DNA of 64,000 nt from Dioscorea cayenensis subsp. rotundata (Eukaryota > Streptophyta > Magnoliopsida > Dioscoreales > Dioscoreaceae): positions 5,456,001-5,520,000 of the forward strand of contig NC_052479.1 in the NCBI RefSeq assembly GCF_009730915.1. Reading direction: 5' to 3'. The position numbers were made by a program, and so were the translations under genes. This document shows positions 58,266-64,000 of this stretch, in pieces (position 1 is the stretch's first letter; each line of letters opens with the position of its first letter). The notes under the pieces were generated by a model, which ran no database searches, was not told the DNA's origin, and saw only the letters and a program-made list of their open reading frames with translations.

Positions 58266-59010
58266 GCAAGCTCAAAAAGCGAAACGGCCTAGGATTAGAG
58301 CAGTGCATTCCCACCTCAAGTCTAATTGGAACGTGATCCGATCCAAGACGAGGAAGGCAATTTTGGATCAGTCTAGGGAACATCTCCGCCCACTTTACGA
58401 TTGACAATAAACTCGTCTAAGCTTCACCCAAGTGGGGGTTAACTTGCCCGTTCGACCAAGTAAATCTTCTACCCAAAGTTGGGGGTTCAAAAAGATACAA
58501 ATCATTAAGGAACGAGGACGCATCTCGGATATCCAAAAGGTTAGGAGGCCCACCACACTTATCTCCCAAGGAGAAAATAGCGTTGAAGTCACCGCCCACC
58601 ACCCATGGGATCCCCTGGGCGGGACAACATCGCCGAATCTCCTCCCAAAATTCGGCCTTTAAATGACGCGTATTAGGTCCATATACCGAGGTACATCTCC
58701 AATGTACGTTATCCCTTTTGGAAACAAAGTCGACAGAAACGGAAAAGGCACCCCTCGAAGCAACCGACCCAATGAGATGGACACTATTCCACCCAATAAC
58801 AATTCCTCCTGAAGCACCAACCGACGGGAGAAAAATGAATTTATCTAAACGGGGTCCTCCTATCTCTTTCCAAAAGTGCCGCGATGATGGAAACCAACTT
58901 GGTCTCTGTAAACATCACACATCCATAAAATGAAGATTCAAAAATCTTTAACTAGGGAAGCGTTTGGCAGACCTTCCTAACCCCCTAACATTCCAAGATA
59001 TAATATTCAT
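58266..59010 (-). pseudogene. LINE endonuclease remnant
   Basis: The minus strand opens with MNIISWNVRGLGRSAKRF, the typical APE endonuclease start, and soon reaches a stop. Further along is GGDFNAIFSLGDKCGG with the conserved GDFN, and RRFTWSNG. Several frameshifts or stops break it. Confidence 0.85.
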
Positions 59011-59179
59011 GACAAAACTAATTAGTGACCGCGGACCTCACGAGGTCTCCGCCCGCTCCCCTGAGCAATAACACAAGACAAAAGCACGGTGCTTCTACTT
59101 GGCGAATATAATCTAAGCAAGCATCCTCATGAAAAGCGAAGCATCAAACATAATTCCACAAAGGCGAGCAATATTTCAC

Positions 59180-61810
59180 TAGCGAGCATTGGACCAATCG
59201 AAATAAGGAGGGGCTTTGAGTGCGTACCTTGAGGGGAGTTCGCACGAAGAGGTTTTCTTCTTAGGCGATCTCGATGGTTCTACCACAAAACCCGACTCTT
59301 CGTTCCATCGGATGACGGCTTTTGGATCTTTACGCTCTTCACGGTACTCACCAAAAGCATCCTCAAGCGAAGAAGAGTTTCCCACCTTTAGGCACGGAAG
59401 TATCTCCTTAAGGGATCGTTCAAACTACGTGAGCAGGATGCCATCGAGCCATATTCCTCTTCCGTCTCTTCAGATTCCGATACATGATCATTACACTCCT
59501 CCCATCTATCAACCTCCTTTGGCATGCAGACTGGTGTAAGAACCCACTGTTCCGCAAGAAATTTCCACTGAAATCCCTCCGGAGGGACCGAACACCGAGC
59601 AACTAATTTGCCCTTGAGTAGCTTCTTCATCAAATTGTGAAGCAACACCCATCAGCAGGGACCACTGTCTCTAAAACCAAATCCATAGGCCCAATCGGCC
59701 CGATCGAACCGGCTCCACTGGGGATGGTGGCCTCGTCCGAGCGGCCCCAAGATCCGAAGGCCCAAGATCCACTAACCTATTAGCAATAATAGGCCTATCC
59801 CCTGAATTAGAGCTGACATTGTTTTCAATAGAGGGCGCCACCATCTGGGAATGATCCATCGTGCGGCCCAACTCACACAAAAAGTGTGGGTCCATGCTTC
59901 TCACATTCTCAAAAGAATCCAGGCCCAACTCCCTTCTAGGCCCGATCTCCATGGCTAACGGATCCATGAACCTCGGTCCAACGTCATCCCCATGCACGAG
60001 ACTTCCATGCTCGAGACCCCCATGCACACCAGCATCCTTAATCACAAGATCCCCATTTTTAACTTTCCACGTGTCTTGGACAACCTCGGACCCCTGACCA
60101 GTCCCCTCGCTCGGATCTTCCACCTTCTTGGCACCATGTTCCTTGTATCGGGCGCCACCTATGACTGCGCCCCTATTGTTGCGCAACACCCACTTATCGA
60201 CACCGCAGCGTCTCGAGCCACTCCCGAGCGACCTCCTGTCCATTCGAACCGTCCCCGTACCCGCGTTCGAACGACCACCGGTCCGAGCGACAAAGTCCCG
60301 TTGGACCTTCGGTTCGTGTACCAACAGTCATGGCACCGCCGTTTCGCCGGTGTTGTGGGAGCTCGGCTCTACCACCACCGTCGAGTCTACCCGAGATCCA
60401 ACCTTAGGTTTGAGATGGGAGCCATGCTCAACCAACCTCGAGAATCATTCGCGACGTAGTCAGTGAGCATAGTCGCCCTCCCATCAACCTCTTCATCGCT
60501 CGGCCTCGACTCCCGGCCCTCCTTCACCGTCTGCGTAGTATTAGGTCCAGTCCTAGGGTGGGAGCAACGCTCAACTAACCCCTCCGATTGGCGAAGGTCT
60601 GGCATCACCGCAGGTCGCTTACCTTTGTCCGCTAAGTTGATGCCTTGATCATTCTTCTGCGGAACATGGTCACTGACTCCTCACCATGACGCTCCTCCGG
60701 AAGAACAAAAGCGGCTAACTCCGGCGAATTTGGGGGTGGTGGCCGTTGTCGTCAGTAAGGAGAACCTGGTACCTGCGCATGCCCAAACTGAGGTCGAGTT
60801 CAATAGGAAGGATAACTCCCTTTCTCCGTCGAACCAAGGCCGAGATGAAGGGTTTATTGGTTTTAAACTCCTGCGACAGCGAGACCAGCTCCCCCACGGT
60901 CTTCAACACCTCCAGAACTACACTCCAGCACCACCCATGGAGAGGTAGGTTCCACACTCGGATCCATTGACCTTCCCCGGATGCGCGCTCGGTCGCGCCA
61001 AGTTCTGCCGACCAAGGTGTAAGTCTCGCCGAACATCGACCATCCTTAGTCGCGAACGACACCATATCCAACTTACAAGCCTCCTTTACCTCCGCCCTAC
61101 AATTGAGAGGGATCAGATAGGTGATATCGTTCACTGGAGTTAATGGACCGGCGAGAGAGCAATTAATGATCGACGACAACACTTCTTCCAAAGCCTTGTC
61201 AGTGACAAACCCCGAGAGCAGCGTCACCACCACCACCTTGGACAGCTCCTCCCTGACCTCTGAGATCTCCGGAGAAAGAGGGATCGACAACGAGGTTCTC
61301 CACGGTCCGGCCTGCCGAGATCTAGGAGATGTATGAGCAAGAGCGTGCTGGGATTCAGGCCGGCTCAAGACAGGTTCCTCTACCGCATGCTTAGAGCCCG
61401 AACATGGAGCCTCTTCCTCTTGGGACTCCGACGAAGATCCACCCCTACAATTCGTGGCCATGTGGCCCACCCCGCAAGCGTGAGGCAAAGCGACTTGGTG
61501 CCTACGATCGTGATCTTGTGGGTCGTCCAAAGCAGCGTCCACGCGAGTTATCTGTCGGTGACTGGGTCGCTTAGCACCGTCGCAGATTGAATCGTCTCTG
61601 CGCTTCACTGGCACCACACGCTACTGTCACTGATCCTCCAGGCGGCGAGTGGAGCTTGAGTGAGGTCATACTCTTCCTCGTGCACTTGGTGTCCGCAACT
61701 TTACCGCGCGAAGACACTTGCGACTTACGGTCTTCACTTTGTCTTCCCTTGGTCGCGTGGTCTCGCCTCGCTGCGAAACCCCACCTGCCCACAACTCCCC
61801 CAGCAGACTC
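59180..61810 (-). pseudogene. LINE ORF1 (DUF4283-type) remnant
   Basis: The minus-strand frame 60715-61617 contains a DUF4283-like RNA-binding segment (EGQWIRVWNLPLHGW, FVTDKALEEVLSSIINCSLAG) and a degenerate zinc-knuckle-like CGVGHMATNC. Downstream frames (59671-60324, 59388-59648) have the low-complexity, charged composition of LINE ORF1 tails. Breaks in frame separate them. Confidence 0.75.
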
Positions 61811-62079
61811 ATTAACGGAAATTTTTTTAACTAACTAGAAATGTGACAAAATAGTTTTAAAGCCATTTTGATCAATAAAATATTCCTAAAAAAATGTAGA
61901 TATATAGTAAATAAAAAAAAATAGAATTAGGTTGAAGAAAATAAAATAAACAATAATATAATATTTGCAAGGTACTTCTTAATAATTATACTTGAAAATT
62001 TGAAATAATAATTAAAACAAAACACAATAACCACTTGTACTTTAACTTTCACTATTGAAGGTTGCAGTACACTTTGCAC

Positions 62080-62576
62080 TAGGGTTGTTCAAAAAAACCG
62101 GTTAAACCGTAAACCGGACCGGACCGGTTTTTTTTTAACCGCCGGTCCGGTTCCAACCGGTTTCATTATTAACTGGTCCGGTCCGGTTTTGAAACCGGTT
62201 CCAGACCGGTCCGGTCCGGTTCCAGTTTTTGGAACCGCGGTCCAAACCGGACCGGACCGGTTTGCCTTGTTTAGTTATTTTTACCTTAAACTCTATATAT
62301 ATATATATATATATATGTAAATTTTCTATTGCTAATGAAGCTGATTGTTTGTTTTTAACGATATATATATTAAATGGCCACTCTATTAATTTAATTTTAA
62401 TTCATAAAAACCGGGACCGAACCGGATTGGACCAAAGTGGTCCAGCGGTCCCAAACGGACGGACGGTCCAAAAGCGGTTTGGACCGGTCCGGGTTTTCTC
62501 GATATTTGGTCCGGTCCTCGATAATAAATAAACCGCTTTCACCGATCCGTCCGGTTTTGGACCGTCTGTGACCCTA
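62080..62576. mobile_element. Non-autonomous hAT-type element rich in CCGGTCCGG
   Basis: The ends TAGGGT...ACCCTA are flanked by CTTTGCAC (62072-62079) and TTTTGCAC (62577-62584), an 8-bp target duplication with one difference, as expected for hAT transposons. Both halves are packed with GGTCCGGT / ACCGGACC motifs in inverted orientation around an A/T core with (TA)n. No protein is encoded. The second assembly gap begins three bases after the right duplication. Confidence 0.8.
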
Positions 62577-62587
62577 TTTTGCACACG

Positions 62588-63587
62588 NNNNNNNNNNNNN
62601 NNNNNNNNNNNNNNNNNNNNNNNNNNNNNNNNNNNNNNNNNNNNNNNNNNNNNNNNNNNNNNNNNNNNNNNNNNNNNNNNNNNNNNNNNNNNNNNNNNNN
62701 NNNNNNNNNNNNNNNNNNNNNNNNNNNNNNNNNNNNNNNNNNNNNNNNNNNNNNNNNNNNNNNNNNNNNNNNNNNNNNNNNNNNNNNNNNNNNNNNNNNN
62801 NNNNNNNNNNNNNNNNNNNNNNNNNNNNNNNNNNNNNNNNNNNNNNNNNNNNNNNNNNNNNNNNNNNNNNNNNNNNNNNNNNNNNNNNNNNNNNNNNNNN
62901 NNNNNNNNNNNNNNNNNNNNNNNNNNNNNNNNNNNNNNNNNNNNNNNNNNNNNNNNNNNNNNNNNNNNNNNNNNNNNNNNNNNNNNNNNNNNNNNNNNNN
63001 NNNNNNNNNNNNNNNNNNNNNNNNNNNNNNNNNNNNNNNNNNNNNNNNNNNNNNNNNNNNNNNNNNNNNNNNNNNNNNNNNNNNNNNNNNNNNNNNNNNN
63101 NNNNNNNNNNNNNNNNNNNNNNNNNNNNNNNNNNNNNNNNNNNNNNNNNNNNNNNNNNNNNNNNNNNNNNNNNNNNNNNNNNNNNNNNNNNNNNNNNNNN
63201 NNNNNNNNNNNNNNNNNNNNNNNNNNNNNNNNNNNNNNNNNNNNNNNNNNNNNNNNNNNNNNNNNNNNNNNNNNNNNNNNNNNNNNNNNNNNNNNNNNNN
63301 NNNNNNNNNNNNNNNNNNNNNNNNNNNNNNNNNNNNNNNNNNNNNNNNNNNNNNNNNNNNNNNNNNNNNNNNNNNNNNNNNNNNNNNNNNNNNNNNNNNN
63401 NNNNNNNNNNNNNNNNNNNNNNNNNNNNNNNNNNNNNNNNNNNNNNNNNNNNNNNNNNNNNNNNNNNNNNNNNNNNNNNNNNNNNNNNNNNNNNNNNNNN
63501 NNNNNNNNNNNNNNNNNNNNNNNNNNNNNNNNNNNNNNNNNNNNNNNNNNNNNNNNNNNNNNNNNNNNNNNNNNNNNNNNNNNNNNN
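62588..63587. other. Assembly gap (1000 N)
   Basis: Exactly 1000 N, real length unknown. Confidence 0.99.
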
Positions 63588-63658
63588 GTGAATTGTTGAA
63601 AGATCAAATAGTTTCCCTTAATCTAATGTTCTAGAGTTTTGATCATTCAACAATTCAC
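63588..63658. repeat. Hairpin-forming inverted repeat at the gap edge
   Basis: GTGAATTGTTGAA pairs with TTCAACAATTCAC, followed after one unpaired base by GATCAAA / TTTGATC. This gives a 21-position stem with one mismatch and a loop of about 28 nt. The left arm starts exactly at the gap edge, so it may be longer. Confidence 0.75.
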
Positions 63659-64000
63659 AAAAAATAATCGAATTATTAGATTAAATAAAACTCTAATATT
63701 GACTTATGAGTGAAAACGTTGATCTCGCTAATAAATAAAAAATCTAAATGATAAGTTGTGAATTTCGAGAAACATGTAATCGTAATTTTGTTGGAACTTG
63801 GGTTGGGTTTCAACAGATCATGTCTGATGTTTCGATATCACGTTGCTCAGGTCGAGTGAATGGGCGTGATGCCTGAAATGATTTATCTGGTCAGGTATGA
63901 ATGGCATGAGGTGGCGGGCAGAAGACAAGTTGCAAGCAACTGTTCACGTGACGATGTGGCGGTAGTGTTGGTCGTGACCAGTCTGTAATAATCATCGTCG
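63659..64000. other. Unassigned sequence at the window end
   Basis: A/T-rich, then GC-richer from about 63790. No family is recognised and the window ends without an identifiable gene. Confidence 0.5.

Larger units (their letters stand above)
55300..61815 (-). mobile_element. L1-type LINE (non-LTR retrotransposon), minus strand, mostly decayed
   Basis: From right to left on the minus strand the element contains an ORF1-like region (DUF4283 and a zinc-knuckle-like motif), an endonuclease remnant starting MNIISWNVRGLG at 59010, an open reverse-transcriptase frame, and a zf-RVT-type C-terminal region. This order is that of plant L1 LINEs. The block is much richer in G+C than its surroundings. 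The limits are estimates: the 3' end near 55300 lacks a recognisable poly-A (poly-T on the plus strand), and the 5' end near 61815 is where GC-rich sequence stops. No target duplication was found. Confidence 0.88.

Noticed and set aside
59992..61590. Plus-strand open frames of 70-155 codons in the LINE ORF1 region
   Set aside because: They are antisense shadows of a GC-rich coding remnant on the minus strand, with no known domain.
62402..63634. Long open frames across the second N gap
   Set aside because: Same artefact: stops cannot be seen in N.
1..64000. tRNA or rRNA genes
   Set aside because: I saw no cloverleaf-like sequence with conserved A and B boxes and no rRNA-like stretch. Without a covariance search small RNAs may be missed.

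Overview
This is nuclear DNA from a flowering plant. The genes have many short exons with GT-AG introns, the protein families are plant ones (reticulon-like B, GDPDL, chloroplast NhaD, type I MADS, plant cyclase), and AT-rich intergenic DNA is filled with plant transposons. Several first exons are GC-rich compared with what follows, which hints at a monocot, but I cannot name the lineage. Two runs of exactly 1000 N (51511-52510 and 62588-63587) are assembly gaps.

Layout. 1-884 is the 3' end of a long terminal repeat from a Ty3/gypsy-like element. 2234-3136 (+) is a four-exon reticulon-like gene. 7141-10275 (+) is a nine-exon GDPDL gene for a GPI-anchored wall protein. 11508-12932 is a non-autonomous PIF/Harbinger element carrying its own ~120-bp tandem array. 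13711-16010 is an array of five ~460-bp units. 16929-20746 is an old Ty1/copia element on the minus strand. 20768-32381 holds two related Mutator-like elements (MULEs) in the same orientation. The right one is near full length, with a plant-mobile-domain (PMD) gene and a MULE transposase, both decayed. The left one is an internal-deletion relative. 32549-43403 (+) is a ten-exon chloroplast NhaD Na+/H+ antiporter gene whose ATG lies 168 bp from the right MULE end. 44145-44825 (-) is an intronless type I MADS gene. 45985-50260 (-) is a six-exon cyclase / kynurenine-formamidase-like gene. 55300-61815 (-) is an L1-type LINE. 62080-62576 is a small hAT-type element ending at the second gap.

The five host genes are unrelated housekeeping or developmental genes and form no pathway. 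Two of them look intact except for one frame-breaking lesion each: one extra base in exon 5 of the NhaD gene, and a perfect 25-bp tandem duplication inside the signal-peptide codons of the cyclase gene. Either could be a real allele or an assembly error.

The most unusual region is the MULE pair. The full-length copy carries PMD and transposase genes facing each other, with arrays of two different tandem repeats inside the inverted repeats and perfect 12-bp-arm hairpins within the inverted repeats themselves. All eight premature stops I could align are explained by C-to-T changes. The deleted copy shows a filler-DNA junction that joins the PMD start directly to the transposase.
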